Source: JANQSP01 sp965226095
Lineage (GTDB): Bacteria > Bdellovibrionota > Bdellovibrionia > Bdellovibrionales > UBA1609
Length of the DNA stretch: 64,000 bases
NCBI GenBank assembly: GCA_965226095.1
Contig: OZ245336.1
Location: 620,001-684,000, forward strand
Direction: 5' to 3'
Under the pieces are notes generated by a model. It saw nothing but the letters and a program-made list of their open reading frames with translations, did not search any database and was not told the DNA's origin. A program made the position numbers and the translations under genes. Positions 17,828 through 28,723 of this stretch are shown here, in pieces. Numbering within the stretch: the stretch's first letter is position 1; every line of letters begins with the position of its first letter.

Positions 17828-19240
17828 ATGGCACTGCGATTTTTACTGGGGCTATATAGTTTTTTTTGCTCTATTAAAATGGCAGTTTGTATTTTATCTG
17901 TTTTAATTCTGATATTTATTGTGGGCACTGTTTATGAATCTTTGTATGGCACTGTTCATGCACAGGAGTTAGTGTATCAGTCAATGGGTATGACCCTGGT
18001 TTTAGTGTTATTATTTTTAAATATTTTTGCGGTTATGTTGGATCGTTGGCCTTGGAAAAAGAAGCATACACCGTTTTTACTGGCTCATTTTGGTATTTTA
18101 TTTATTATTACTGGTTCTTTTTTAACTCGTTTTTATGGAGTGGATGGCAGTCTGCGTTTGGCTTTGGAAGAAAAAGCCGGATACATTAACACAACCTCTT
18201 CGGTCTTTTTGGTGTATTCCTCTTTTGATGCTGAAAATATGACAGAATTGTACAGGGATAAAGTGTCTTTTTTTCGTCATCGCCCTTCTTTAAAAAAACC
18301 TTATAAAGTGCAGTTGGGTTCTCATGTTTTAGAGGTGACTGATTATCATCCATCGGCTGTATTTAGGGAAGACTATGTGCCAGCCAAAAGAGGCGGAGTG
18401 GCTGTGAGATTTCAAATGGAAGGCAGTCGTGTAAATTTGGTGAAATGGTTATTTAAACCGCCGTTGATGGATCAAGTCGTGTTACCTTTAGGACCTGCTC
18501 AGGTGGTGTTATTGGATTCTTTTGATAAGTTTAAAGAAACAAGTAAACCCAGTTTGTTATTAAAGCCGAATGAAATGGGTTTGCACTATGTGTTTAAAGT
18601 TGATCCATCGAAAGGACATTCTTCTAAAATACAAAAAGCTAAGCTTGAGAAAGTAAAAAAATCTTTATTAAAAACAGGTTCTGTTTTAGAGACGGGTTGG
18701 ATGGATTTAAAGTTTAGGATTATTTCTTACCTTCCTAAGGCTTTACCTGAGCTTCATTTTACTCCTCAAGAGAAAGTTAGTCAGGACACTCTACCAGCAC
18801 TTCAGTTAACTTTTAAAGGTGAAAAAAAATGGATGGGTTTTAATTCTTTTATGTATTTTTTTGATGAAGATAAGGTATTTGTTGTAGCTTATGTGAATGA
18901 GAGAAAGAATTTACCCTTTCAATTGCAGTTGAAAAATTTTCAAGTGACTCGTTATCTTTCCAGCACTAAGGCGGCGGCTTATGAAAGTGAAGTGTTGGTT
19001 AATCAGGAGACAGTGGGACGGAAAATTTCTATGAATGAACCATTAAAGTTGGCTGGATACACTATCTATCAATCTGGCTTTGAAGAGAATGACAGCGGTG
19101 CTCCACAGGCTTCTGTATTTGCTATCAATAAAGATCCAGGGAGATTTTTAAAGTATGGAGGTTCTTTTCTGGTGATTCTTGGTACTTTTTTGTTATTTCT
19201 AAAGAGAAATCGTCGTTTAAATACAATAAATGTTGTTTAA
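17828..19240 (+). CDS. resB: ResB-like cytochrome c biogenesis protein
   Basis: A 470-residue membrane protein of the ResB/Ccs1 family, part of system II cytochrome c maturation, which delivers haem and keeps apocytochrome cysteines reduced. Membrane segments lie at about residues 10-33, 50-70, 80-105 and 440-460, with a large extracytoplasmic region between the third and fourth. Family features include FCSIKMAVCILSVLILIFIVG and LLAHFGILFIITGSFLTRFYG. ResB normally works with CcsA/ResC; no ccsA is adjacent here. It is translationally close to the preceding gene (two-base gap). Confidence 0.8.
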   Translation: MALRFLLGLYSFFCSIKMAVCILSVLILIFIVGTVYESLYGTVHAQELVYQSMGMTLVLVLLFLNIFAVMLDRWPWKKKHTPFLLAHFGILFIITGSFLTRFYGVDGSLRLALEEKAGYINTTSSVFLVYSSFDAENMTELYRDKVSFFRHRPSLKKPYKVQLGSHVLEVTDYHPSAVFREDYVPAKRGGVAVRFQMEGSRVNLVKWLFKPPLMDQVVLPLGPAQVVLLDSFDKFKETSKPSLLLKPNEMGLHYVFKVDPSKGHSSKIQKAKLEKVKKSLLKTGSVLETGWMDLKFRIISYLPKALPELHFTPQEKVSQDTLPALQLTFKGEKKWMGFNSFMYFFDEDKVFVVAYVNERKNLPFQLQLKNFQVTRYLSSTKAAAYESEVLVNQETVGRKISMNEPLKLAGYTIYQSGFEENDSGAPQASVFAINKDPGRFLKYGGSFLVILGTFLLFLKRNRRLNTINVV

Positions 19241-19328
19241 ACATAATCTTACAGGATATTAAATCGTTTGGGTATTGTGGATTCCAGATAATATTATATA
19301 CTTTATATAAGTAACAGGAGGTGCTGGT

Positions 19329-19670
19329 ATGAAAAAAATAATTTTAATAGCAGGGCTTATGAGTTTAAGTTGTTCGGTTATTGCCGCTTTGAACAGCTCT
19401 GAGCAGGAAAGTGATTCCTGTCTTATAAGAGTTGCGCCTCACTATCCTACCAAAGCACGTATTCAAGGCGTGGAAGGTTGGGTGCTTTTGCAATATGATG
19501 TGAGTGCTACTGGCTTTATTGAAAATGTAAAAATATTGGATTCACAACCTCTGGGAGTCTTTGATCAGGAAGCTGTGCGCGCTCTACAAAAATGGAAAGA
19601 GTGTCCAACAAATAAAAACACCGCGGAGAAAGCGGGAAATAAAGTTCATATAGCTTTTAACCTAGAGTAA
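19329..19670 (+). CDS. small periplasmic protein made of a TonB C-terminal domain
   Basis: A 113-residue protein with a signal peptide (1-19) followed directly by a TonB-type C-terminal domain: PHYPTKARIQGVEGWVLLQY then VSATGFIENVKILDSQP and FDQEAVRALQKWKE. It has no membrane anchor to couple to ExbB/ExbD, so it is not a classical energy transducer; such secreted stand-alone domains may bind outer-membrane receptor TonB boxes or act as envelope structural proteins. AGGAGGTG (19317-19324) is a strong ribosome binding site for the ATG. A full-length TonB is encoded at 61788-62900. Confidence 0.8.
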   Translation: MKKIILIAGLMSLSCSVIAALNSSEQESDSCLIRVAPHYPTKARIQGVEGWVLLQYDVSATGFIENVKILDSQPLGVFDQEAVRALQKWKECPTNKNTAEKAGNKVHIAFNLE

Positions 19671-19743
19671 GTGATAGAAGAAAATCTTCAATTTTTTCCT
19701 ATTGGTGGATGTCAGGAAAAGAACCTGATGATTTTAAACTAAT

Positions 19744-20040
19744 TTAAAAGAATCGATACACATCTTTGCGGTGGCCTAATCGGATGATTTCCACAATCAA
19801 TTCATGTTTTTGAATAGAGTAAATAATTCTATAATCACCTATGCGAATTCTATAGCAGTTGCTTTTATTTTGGATTTTTCTTATTTTTAAAGCTTCGCTA
19901 AGTGGGTTAATCTGCAGCATTTCTAATATTTCATTTGTTTTTAATCTCGTTTTTTTATCCAGCTTTTTATACTCTTTAAAAGCTGAGGTTTTGAATGTAA
20001 TATTCCATTTTACCTTTGGCACTTTTTTTGTGTCAGCCAT
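19744..20040 (-). CDS. RelE/ParE-superfamily toxin
   Basis: A 98-residue basic protein with the RelE/ParE fold pattern: FKEYKKLDKKTRLKTNEILEM in the two N-terminal helices and NCYRIRIGDYRIIYSI followed by VEIIRLGHRKDVYRFF in the C-terminal strands. The Arg and the late HRKDVY match the RelE-type mRNA interferase subgroup. The gene overlaps the upstream antitoxin by eight bases. It lies between a TonB-domain gene and the rRNA leader. Confidence 0.87.
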   Translation of the reverse strand: MADTKKVPKVKWNITFKTSAFKEYKKLDKKTRLKTNEILEMLQINPLSEALKIRKIQNKSNCYRIRIGDYRIIYSIQKHELIVEIIRLGHRKDVYRFF

Positions 20041-20239
20041 GCTTGTGCCATTCTACTGTTTCTTCATTGCTTCTTTGTTCAATAATTATTTTATCCATTT
20101 CATCTTCTAAAAAAGAGATTAAAGCGGTTTCCACAACATGATTTATTTTTAAACCTCTGGTTTTGCAAAATCTCTCCAGTAGCTTTTTTATATTGCTATT
20201 CAAGGTAGTGGAAAAAGAGATCTGTTCTTTTGTTTTCAT
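20033..20239 (-). CDS. antitoxin partner of the RelE-like toxin
   Basis: A 68-residue protein whose N-terminal half (ISFSTTLNSNIKKLLERFCK and RGLKINHVVETALISFLEDE) looks like a ribbon-helix-helix DNA-binding domain, with a hydrophilic C-terminal tail that would bind and block the toxin. It is encoded directly upstream of and overlapping the toxin gene. Antitoxins of this type repress their own promoter; a perfect 18-bp palindrome lies just upstream of the start. Confidence 0.8.
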   Translation of the reverse strand: MKTKEQISFSTTLNSNIKKLLERFCKTRGLKINHVVETALISFLEDEMDKIIIEQRSNEETVEWHKHG

Positions 20240-20244
20240 TATTT

Positions 20245-20277
20245 ATCTTTTTTAAAAAAGATTTCTCTTTTTGTCAA
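20245..20277 (-). promoter_or_regulatory. candidate promoter and operator of the toxin-antitoxin operon
   Basis: On the minus strand TTGACA (20277-20272) is a perfect -35 box. A perfect 18-bp palindrome, ATCTTTTTTAAAAAAGAT at 20245-20262, covers the expected -10 position (best hexamer TAAAAA at 17-bp spacing) and ends six bases before the antitoxin ATG. Its position fits an autorepression operator. Poly-T/poly-A palindromes can arise by chance in AT-rich DNA. Confidence 0.4.
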
Positions 20278-20420
20278 TAGTAATAAGTAAAGTTTATTTG
20301 GATTGCGTACACTTTTAATCAGTGGTCAGAAGAGAAATGATAAGTAAAAAGCGTGAATTGACGGCATTTATAGCACTTCATGCTACGCATAAAGAATTAT
20401 AAAATATCCTTGTTTTTCTC

Positions 20421-20448
20421 TTGATTTTTAACTTCTAAGCTCTACAAT
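20421..20448 (+). promoter_or_regulatory. candidate sigma-70 promoter of the 23S-5S unit
   Basis: TTGATT (20421-20426) and TACAAT (20443-20448) are separated by 16 bp. This is about 335 bp upstream of the mature 23S start, in the only long non-coding stretch on this side. It would make the 23S-5S unit independent of any 16S transcript. Confidence 0.4.
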
Positions 20449-20782
20449 GTACTTCCGCCTTGAGCTGAAGATGCTTGAGGACTGTCTCTTGGCATAAGTG
20501 GAAGCAGTTGGCTAAACGTATGTTTTTGTTGGCTATTTCTGTGTTTGGAGGCATGGCTCTTTGACAATTGAATAGGGTATGTCAATCCTTTGAACGGGAT
20601 TGACAAACAAGTTATCAGTTTTTTTCATGAGCATTAAGCTGATAACAAAAGCAAAAAAATTAATTTTTTTTAATAACTCACATTTTTTTAAATTTGTTTG
20701 TTCATAGCTCTTTATGAATAGACAAAGAGAGTCTGTACTGAAAACATTCTTAGCAGAAAGTTTCAGTCAGTTTAGTATTTCA
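20449..20782 (+). other. rRNA leader with boxA-like site and hairpins
   Basis: No protein gene is seen here. TGGCTCTTTGACA at 20554-20566 closely resembles the boxA antitermination element of rRNA leaders. Two hairpins follow: tgtcaatcc/ggattgaca (20580-20605) and gttatcag/ctgataac (20611-20646). From about 20759 the leader becomes strongly complementary to the sequence after the 23S gene (23761-23795), as in an RNase III processing stem. The 3' end of a 16S gene, including its anti-Shine-Dalgarno end, is absent, and there is no spacer tRNA. Confidence 0.6.
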
Positions 20783-23770
<2,988 letters not shown>

Positions 23771-23848
23771 GAAATATTTTCTGGCTGAAATAAAGCTAAG
23801 GATGTTTTAAGCGCAGACTTATTAAAATGATGAGTTATTAAAAAAAAT

Positions 23849-23968
23849 TTGCTGGTGTCAATAGCGACGGGGCCACACCTGTTCCCATCCCGAACACAGA
23901 AGTTAAGCCCGTCAGCGGCGATGGTACTACAAGGTTGACCTTGTGGGAGAGTAGCACGATGCTGGCTT
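23849..23968 (+). rRNA. rrf: 5S ribosomal RNA
   Basis: The sequence contains the conserved 5S segments CCATCCCGAACACAGAAGTTA and CGATGGTAC followed by GGGAGAGTAG. The ends were placed from the closing helix (gctggtgtc pairing with gatgctggc, partly by G-U pairs). It lies about 80 bp after the 23S gene, in the usual order. No tRNA gene follows it. Confidence 0.95.
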
Positions 23969-23975
23969 TATATTG

Positions 23976-24012
23976 AAAGCCGGTTCAGATTTTCTGGGTC
24001 GGCTTTTTTTTG
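23976..24012 (+). terminator. rho-independent terminator of the 23S-5S unit
   Basis: The stem AAAGCCGGTTCAG with CTGGGTCGGCTTT (some G-U pairs) and a short loop is followed by a run of eight T. It lies eight bases after the 5S gene. Confidence 0.85.
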
Positions 24013-24046
24013 TTGATACAGTCCGTTCTGAATAAAGCTTTATTTA

Positions 24047-24168
24047 ATTCAAAGCCCTGGTAAAAAAGACTCAAAAGTTCAGACATGCGTTTTGCCACGG
24101 AGCAATTTCCAATCGCTCCGTGTTCAAAGCCGAACTCATTTTGAGTCTTTTTTACCAGGGCTTTGAAT
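24047..24168. repeat. long hairpin repeat, copy 1
   Basis: A 122-bp element whose outer 30 bases (attcaaagccctggtaaaaa...) are perfectly inverted at 24139-24168. An inner palindrome cacggagc/gctccgtg forms a second stem. The whole would fold into a long hairpin. It contains no open frame of note. A second copy lies directly downstream. Confidence 0.85.
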
Positions 24169-24183
24169 GATTATTCTTCATGT

Positions 24184-24299
24184 AAGGCTTTGCAAAAAAA
24201 CTCAAAAGTTCAGACATGCGTTTTGCCACGGAGCAACTTCCAGTCGCTCCGTGTTCAAAGCCGAACTCATTTTGAGTCTTTTTTACCAGGACTTTGAAT
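24184..24299. repeat. long hairpin repeat, copy 2
   Basis: This is a near copy of the element at 24047-24168 in the same orientation, separated by about 15 bp. The central and right parts are almost identical. The left arm is diverged (ggctttgcaaaaaaactc), so the outer stem is imperfect. Confidence 0.8.
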
Positions 24300-24349
24300 G
24301 ATTATCTTAATTTCCCCTGCAAAATACTTTTAGTAAATTTCTTTAAAGG

Positions 24350-24378
24350 TTGCTTTTTTACCTATTATTACCTATAAT
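24350..24378 (+). promoter_or_regulatory. sigma-70 promoter of the second toxin-antitoxin operon
   Basis: TTGCTT (24350-24355) and a perfect TATAAT (24373-24378) are separated by exactly 17 bp. The antitoxin ATG follows 20 bp later with AAAGGAGG between. Confidence 0.65.
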
Positions 24379-24397
24379 GACTATTAAAGGAGGAAGC

Positions 24398-24619
24398 ATG
24401 GCTGTTACAGTTAAATTGTCAGATGATTTGATTGAAGATGCTCGTCACTATGGTTCTGTATTGAGTCGCTCTATTCCAAAGCAAATTGAATATTGGTCTC
24501 GAATTGGTAAAATAGCTGAAGAAAATCCTGATTTACCATATAGTTTTATTAAGAATATTTTATTAGCTAAAAAGGAAATAGATAACAAGAAGCTTAAACC
24601 ATATAAATTTGGTAGCTGA
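24398..24619 (+). CDS. ParD-like antitoxin
   Basis: A 73-residue protein beginning MAVTVKLSDDLIEDARHYG, with the pattern of a short ribbon-helix-helix antitoxin of the ParD-like family (SRSIPKQIEYWSRIGKIAEE). The ATG at 24398 is chosen because AAAGGAGG precedes it; an upstream in-frame ATG at 24350 would lie inside the promoter. It is followed after eight bases by a toxin gene. The C-terminal tail is Lys-rich. Confidence 0.82.
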   Translation: MAVTVKLSDDLIEDARHYGSVLSRSIPKQIEYWSRIGKIAEENPDLPYSFIKNILLAKKEIDNKKLKPYKFGS

Positions 24620-24627
24620 TCTTAAAG

Positions 24628-24921
24628 GTGAAAATTCTTCAGACCGCTACTTTTTACAGATCTGTTAAGAGGTTAGCCAAGAATCAAAAAAAAACTTTGG
24701 ACACAGCTGTTCAAACTATTGCATCTAACCCTTCTATTGGAGAAAAGAAAAAAGGGGATCTTAAAGAAATCTATGTTTATAAATTTCGCATGCTTAAGCA
24801 ACAAGTTCTTTTAGCTTATATATATCAAAGGAAAACACGTACTCTCATCTTGTTAGCTTTTAGTTCTCACGAAAATTTTTATCGCAACTTGAAAAAATCT
24901 TCTCTTCATACAAGAAGTTGA
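24628..24921 (+). CDS. RelE/ParE-superfamily toxin
   Basis: A 97-residue basic protein starting at a GTG. ATFYRSVKRLAKNQKKTLDT gives the N-terminal helices, and VYKFRMLKQQVLLAYIYQ then ILLAFSSHENFYRNL gives the C-terminal strands and the SHENFY end common in RelE/HigB-like toxins. It pairs with the ParD-like antitoxin upstream. The weak ribosome binding site suggests translation coupled to the antitoxin. Confidence 0.83.
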   Translation: MKILQTATFYRSVKRLAKNQKKTLDTAVQTIASNPSIGEKKKGDLKEIYVYKFRMLKQQVLLAYIYQRKTRTLILLAFSSHENFYRNLKKSSLHTRS

Positions 24922-24999
24922 ACTTTAGTACGCCGTTTTTTATGGATATATAATTACTTTTTTAAGAATATCTATTTACCTGTAAAGGTGTAAATTAAA

Positions 25000-25713
25000 C
25001 TACTCTTGTGTTTGTTCCCAGCCCTTAATGAGTTGAGACTTTGGAAGCTGACTGATCTTTGAGAGTTCTTTAATAAAGTACCAGAGGATTCCAGCAGAGA
25101 ATAACGTCAGGGGTAAGCCAATCACCACAAAGCCCATCCAAGTCATGTCTGCAATTTGTTTGTTTAAAATAATTTCTTTTTGAACCTCTGGCAGACTACT
25201 ATCTAATTCAGTAAATATATATATAGCCAATATAAAATTCATTACTGCACTCAATAGAAATGAAAGTGAGAAAATAATAGTGGATTGTCGAAACAATTTG
25301 TTTAATTGTTGTTCACTGGCGACAGCATGAATAGCCTCCCAATTAAAAAGTTGAGACTGTTGTGTGATATATTTGAAAAAACTTTTTTTAGTATATGCGG
25401 AAATAAAAACAAATACAGCTATCAGCAAAGGAAATCCTGCCTCCTTTACAGCAAACCATATTCCTTTCACTTTAAAAAGCGCAAGGCCTCCAGTGAATAA
25501 AACATTTAATACGCCAAAAATAGATATGATATTTTTTTTTTTGTTTTTTAGTAAGTCAAATAATCCATAGCCAATAGGGAAAAGAAGAGCTGATAAAAGA
25601 CTCCATACAGCTGGCTGATGAGTGAAAAAGTGATGCCCTTTATTAAGAATCAAAATAGGGATGACAATATTACAGCAGATGTTTACAAAAATATTTTCAT
25701 GTTTTTGATTCAT
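25000..25713 (-). CDS. VC0807-like polytopic membrane protein
   Basis: A 237-residue membrane protein with about six hydrophobic segments (around residues 8-25, 33-50, 65-80, 90-110, 150-172 and 200-222). The N-terminal pattern (VNICCNIVIPILILNKGH, then GYGLFDLLKNKK) resembles the uncharacterised VC0807 family, whose function is not known. It shares strand with the small gene upstream at 25727-26026, with a 13-bp gap, so the two may be cotranscribed. Confidence 0.65.
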   Translation of the reverse strand: MNQKHENIFVNICCNIVIPILILNKGHHFFTHQPAVWSLLSALLFPIGYGLFDLLKNKKKNIISIFGVLNVLFTGGLALFKVKGIWFAVKEAGFPLLIAVFVFISAYTKKSFFKYITQQSQLFNWEAIHAVASEQQLNKLFRQSTIIFSLSFLLSAVMNFILAIYIFTELDSSLPEVQKEIILNKQIADMTWMGFVVIGLPLTLFSAGILWYFIKELSKISQLPKSQLIKGWEQTQE

Positions 25714-25726
25714 TAAAGAAGATTTT

Positions 25727-26026
25727 TTAGAGCTGGTGACTACGATTGTTCTTCCAGTCTAAAATTTGCAAAGACATTTTTTTATATAATTCGTCGATAA
25801 GAGATTTAGGTTCAATATGACTGGAATTGGCATTAAATACTCCGGATGCGGAAGTCACACGCAAAACACCTTCGTACCCTTTACTTGTTTTAGTGATAAA
25901 AGCTGTTTTTGTGGACTCACTGGGCGCTTTGTCCTCTACCAAGCTATAAACTTCTTTGCAGTACAATTTTAAATCGCTACTCGGGTCAAAACCATTAAAA
26001 CTGAAATTATCTTTTACTAAATACAT
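25727..26026 (-). CDS. small conserved-looking protein of unknown function
   Basis: A 99-residue soluble protein. The ATG at 26026 is chosen because AAGGGGG precedes it by nine bases; an upstream in-frame ATG at 26080 lacks such a site. The alternating hydrophobic pattern (KTAFITKTSKGYEGVLRVTS then a helix ending in ILDWKNNR) recalls the small alpha/beta fold of ribosome hibernation factors, but no diagnostic motif was seen and that idea is weak. The gene is followed on the same strand by the VC0807-like gene. Confidence 0.55.
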   Translation of the reverse strand: MYLVKDNFSFNGFDPSSDLKLYCKEVYSLVEDKAPSESTKTAFITKTSKGYEGVLRVTSASGVFNANSSHIEPKSLIDELYKKMSLQILDWKNNRSHQL

Positions 26027-26386
26027 GTCTGCGGCCCCCTTGGTTCTTTCGTTATACAGACTCTTCCTTAAGTTTTCCACTTACCCGATTTGCAGATTTC
26101 TACCTTGATTTGTTTTTGCTCCCTTGGCCGGTTTTCTGTGTCGAGAGCGGTGATGGCGTAAAAAAGGCAAAAACGGGCTATGTGATAAATAATGGATCTT
26201 AATTTTTCTGTCAAGGTTTTTATTTTTAATTTTTGAAAAATGGGTTTTGAAGCTATATAAATTTTTTTTTAAGAATACATTCTAATGATTTATAAGACTG
26301 TTAAATGAAACCTTTATTCATTATAAGAACTGTCAAAATATTAGCAGAGTGTCTAAAAAATGACAGGTGGATGGATAAATATTTTT
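26027..26386. other. non-coding stretch, nothing identified
   Basis: This AT-rich region lies between two minus-strand genes. It holds the leader of the gene at 25727-26026, including a GC-richer patch near 26100-26190. No RNA gene, repeat of the families described elsewhere, or clear promoter was recognised. Confidence 0.4.
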
Positions 26387-26590
26387 TTAATGAATGCGGT
26401 GATTTTCCACTCGGGATAAAGCCATACATTGAGTGCATCGAGCCTCTTCTTTAAGTTGATGGCTGTTAATACATTCCACAAAAATATTTAATTTTCCTTG
26501 GCAAATAGGGCATTCTGTTTGTTCTCTAAGAAATTGTGTTTTTTCCAACTCTCTATATTCTATCCATTCTTGTTCTCTGAAATTTCTCAT
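26387..26590 (-). CDS. small zinc-ribbon-like protein
   Basis: A 67-residue protein with two CxxC knuckles (CPICQGKLNIFVEC and later CTQC), the spacing expected for a small zinc ribbon. The second ATG (26590) is preferred because CGGAGAGG then sits six bases upstream; the first ATG at 26596 would directly abut it. The N-terminal 25 residues are charged and helical. A regulatory or nucleic-acid-binding role is possible but unproven. Confidence 0.6.
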   Translation of the reverse strand: MRNFREQEWIEYRELEKTQFLREQTECPICQGKLNIFVECINSHQLKEEARCTQCMALSRVENHRIH

Positions 26591-26751
26591 GATCATCCTC
26601 TCCGTTTTAAATTTAGGCTCTTTAAAAAAATCACCACTATAAGAACATCATGCAAAAATCGTTCCATTCTTGTTTTATCGGCAGATTTTGTATTATCATT
26701 GCTTTAAAAAGTGAGAAAACAGGTAAAAAATCTGTACAGTGAGGTTTTTAA

Positions 26752-27354
26752 ATGAGGCTTTTTAAAGCGCAAAATGTGCCAAAACCAGGTCTAAATTTAG
26801 AACTTCCAGGTTTTTTAACAGAATCTGCCTTAAATAGGACTGTAGATTTGGAAATTGGAGCAGGAGATGGGGAATTTGCCGTGAAACAGGCGAAAAAACA
26901 CCCTTATATCCAGTTTATTGCTATTGAAAAAAGCCGTACTTTGTACCATGCCTTTTTGAGGCAGTATAAAAATCAGCAACCAGCCAATTTATGGATCTTT
27001 CATACAAATGCGGTATGGTTTATTACACATTTTATTCTGGAAAAAAGCATAAATAAAATTAATATCCTCTATCCCAATACTTATCCTAAATCTAGCCAGG
27101 TTAATTTAAGGTGGATTAATCGGCCTTTTATGCCTTATTTGTTAAGTCGATTGATTCCTGATGGTCAGCTGGAAATGCGCACCAATAGTCTGCCCTACTA
27201 CTTGGAATTTAAGTCTAAAATGCAAAAGGATTTTTCTTTTATGAAAAAAACAAAGGATGCTTGTTTAAAGTGGCCGGCTAGTACTCGTTTTGAAAGGAAA
27301 TACATGTTTAGACAGGAGTGCTGTCGGACTTTAGTCTTTAAAAATATTTTTTAA
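26752..27354 (+). CDS. TrmB-like SAM-dependent methyltransferase, divergent
   Basis: A 200-residue class I methyltransferase related to TrmB, which makes 7-methylguanosine at position 46 of tRNA. The SAM-binding motif is LEIGAGDGEFAVKQA, followed by FIAIEKS. At the TrmB signature (usually a PDPWPK-type motif followed by basic residues) this protein has ILYPNTYPKSSQVNLRW, so the aspartate is replaced by asparagine. EMRTNSLPYY aligns with the later TD-x-x-x-Y region. It is either a divergent TrmB or a paralogue with another RNA substrate. Confidence 0.65.
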   Translation: MRLFKAQNVPKPGLNLELPGFLTESALNRTVDLEIGAGDGEFAVKQAKKHPYIQFIAIEKSRTLYHAFLRQYKNQQPANLWIFHTNAVWFITHFILEKSINKINILYPNTYPKSSQVNLRWINRPFMPYLLSRLIPDGQLEMRTNSLPYYLEFKSKMQKDFSFMKKTKDACLKWPASTRFERKYMFRQECCRTLVFKNIF

Positions 27355-27386
27355 ATTTTTTAATAGATATTGCCGTTAAGTTTAAT

Positions 27387-28613
27387 ATGAGTTTTTTACA
27401 AAATATTAAGTTTTTAAAAAAGTTATCCGGGAAGAATTTAACCAAAACACTGACTCTGCTTTTAGTGGGTTTGCTGTTCTCAGGGGTGCTTTACATTACC
27501 GGCTGTCAGGATTTGCTTTTCTCTTCAATGGAAGTGAAAGATTGTAGTGAGTTAAGTGGGCTGTCAGGTTGTGCAGAGGATGATGTGATCACAGGTAGAA
27601 TTTATGAAAAGTGTTTTTTTGATGCACCAGAATGTGATGAAGGTGGCGTAAAAAATACTACTAATACCGATTCCAGCACTGGCTCTACTGGTTCTGGCAC
27701 TCCTGTTAATCCTGTGGATTTTGCACAAGTGGAAGAGGTTCCTATGAATTTATTGGATATTATATTTGTTATTGATAACTCTAATTCCATGGTTGAGGAG
27801 CTGGCTTCTATTGCCAATCAATTTGATACTTTCCTCAATCGTATACAAGATATAGATTATCATATTGCTATCATTACAACAGATATAAATGACAGCGGAG
27901 ATTTTTTAGTTTTTCCAAATAGTGAAAGGTTTTTATCCAAATCCAGTGGTAGTCATAGTCAAAATGTTGGTTATTTTCAACAAACTATTCAACGGCTGGC
28001 CGGTACCAACGATGATGAACGGGGCATTTATGCTTTAAATATGGCTTTGGATAAATCAGCACATTCCAACTTTTTTCGAAAACACAGTACATTGATGGCT
28101 ATTATTGTTTCTGATGAAGATGAAAGAAGCTGGGGGGGAGTGATGCCTACTGATTATACTTTTGGAAGTGTTGAGTCATTAGAAAGTTATGACGAACCAG
28201 AAGTGTTCTTTCAAAAAGTTCGTCAACAAAATGATCTTTATGGTGTTACAGTACACTCTATTATAGTGAAACCAGGAGATACTTCCTGTCAAAGCCAGGC
28301 AGGTGGTGCACCAGGGACTGTATATGCCAGAGCTTCCCATCCTGGGCCGGAAATGTTGGCTCGGTATGGTCATGTTCAAACAGGAACAATAGCTTCTATT
28401 TGCAACACCAATTATGGCAGTCAGTTGGGAGTCATAGCTAATTATGTACTGGAGGCTCGTCCCATTCAACTTCACTGTACGCCGGATCCCAATAGAATAA
28501 GGGTTCGAGTGGATAATGAAAAAATTAATTATCGTTTAAGTGGAAGTACTGTTCAAATCACCGATCGAGTGAGTGTGGATTCCACAGCCAGAGTCGTCTA
28601 TCGCTGTTTATAA
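27387..28613 (+). CDS. lipoprotein with von Willebrand factor A domain
   Basis: A 408-residue envelope protein. The basic N-terminus and hydrophobic segment end in a lipobox at YITGC (about residue 40). A Thr/Ser/Gly linker follows. The vWA domain (about 125-330) carries the metal-ion site DNSNSM in DIIFVIDNSNSMVEEL and a later DDERG. Such domains bind protein ligands through a divalent metal; the partner is unknown. Conserved cysteines occur at both ends of the domain. Similar lipoproteins are common in predatory and other deltaproteobacteria, so a surface role is an inference. Confidence 0.78.
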   Translation: MSFLQNIKFLKKLSGKNLTKTLTLLLVGLLFSGVLYITGCQDLLFSSMEVKDCSELSGLSGCAEDDVITGRIYEKCFFDAPECDEGGVKNTTNTDSSTGSTGSGTPVNPVDFAQVEEVPMNLLDIIFVIDNSNSMVEELASIANQFDTFLNRIQDIDYHIAIITTDINDSGDFLVFPNSERFLSKSSGSHSQNVGYFQQTIQRLAGTNDDERGIYALNMALDKSAHSNFFRKHSTLMAIIVSDEDERSWGGVMPTDYTFGSVESLESYDEPEVFFQKVRQQNDLYGVTVHSIIVKPGDTSCQSQAGGAPGTVYARASHPGPEMLARYGHVQTGTIASICNTNYGSQLGVIANYVLEARPIQLHCTPDPNRIRVRVDNEKINYRLSGSTVQITDRVSVDSTARVVYRCL

Positions 28614-28723
28614 TAGTTAATTTTTTAAAAGTCATTCCTGTGCAAACAGAAACCCAGCTTATGTTTGTTATTATTCTGCGCTTGTGTGAATAATAGAGTG
28701 ATGATGGTATTACAGTGTAAATT

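Noticed and set aside
19672..19700. Terminator after the small TonB-domain gene
   Set aside because: The gaag/cttc stem is only four base pairs and the following T-run is interrupted.
20240..20782. Possible 16S 3' end or spacer tRNA genes before 23S
   Set aside because: The conserved 16S end with the CCTCC anti-Shine-Dalgarno and any cloverleaf were looked for and not found.
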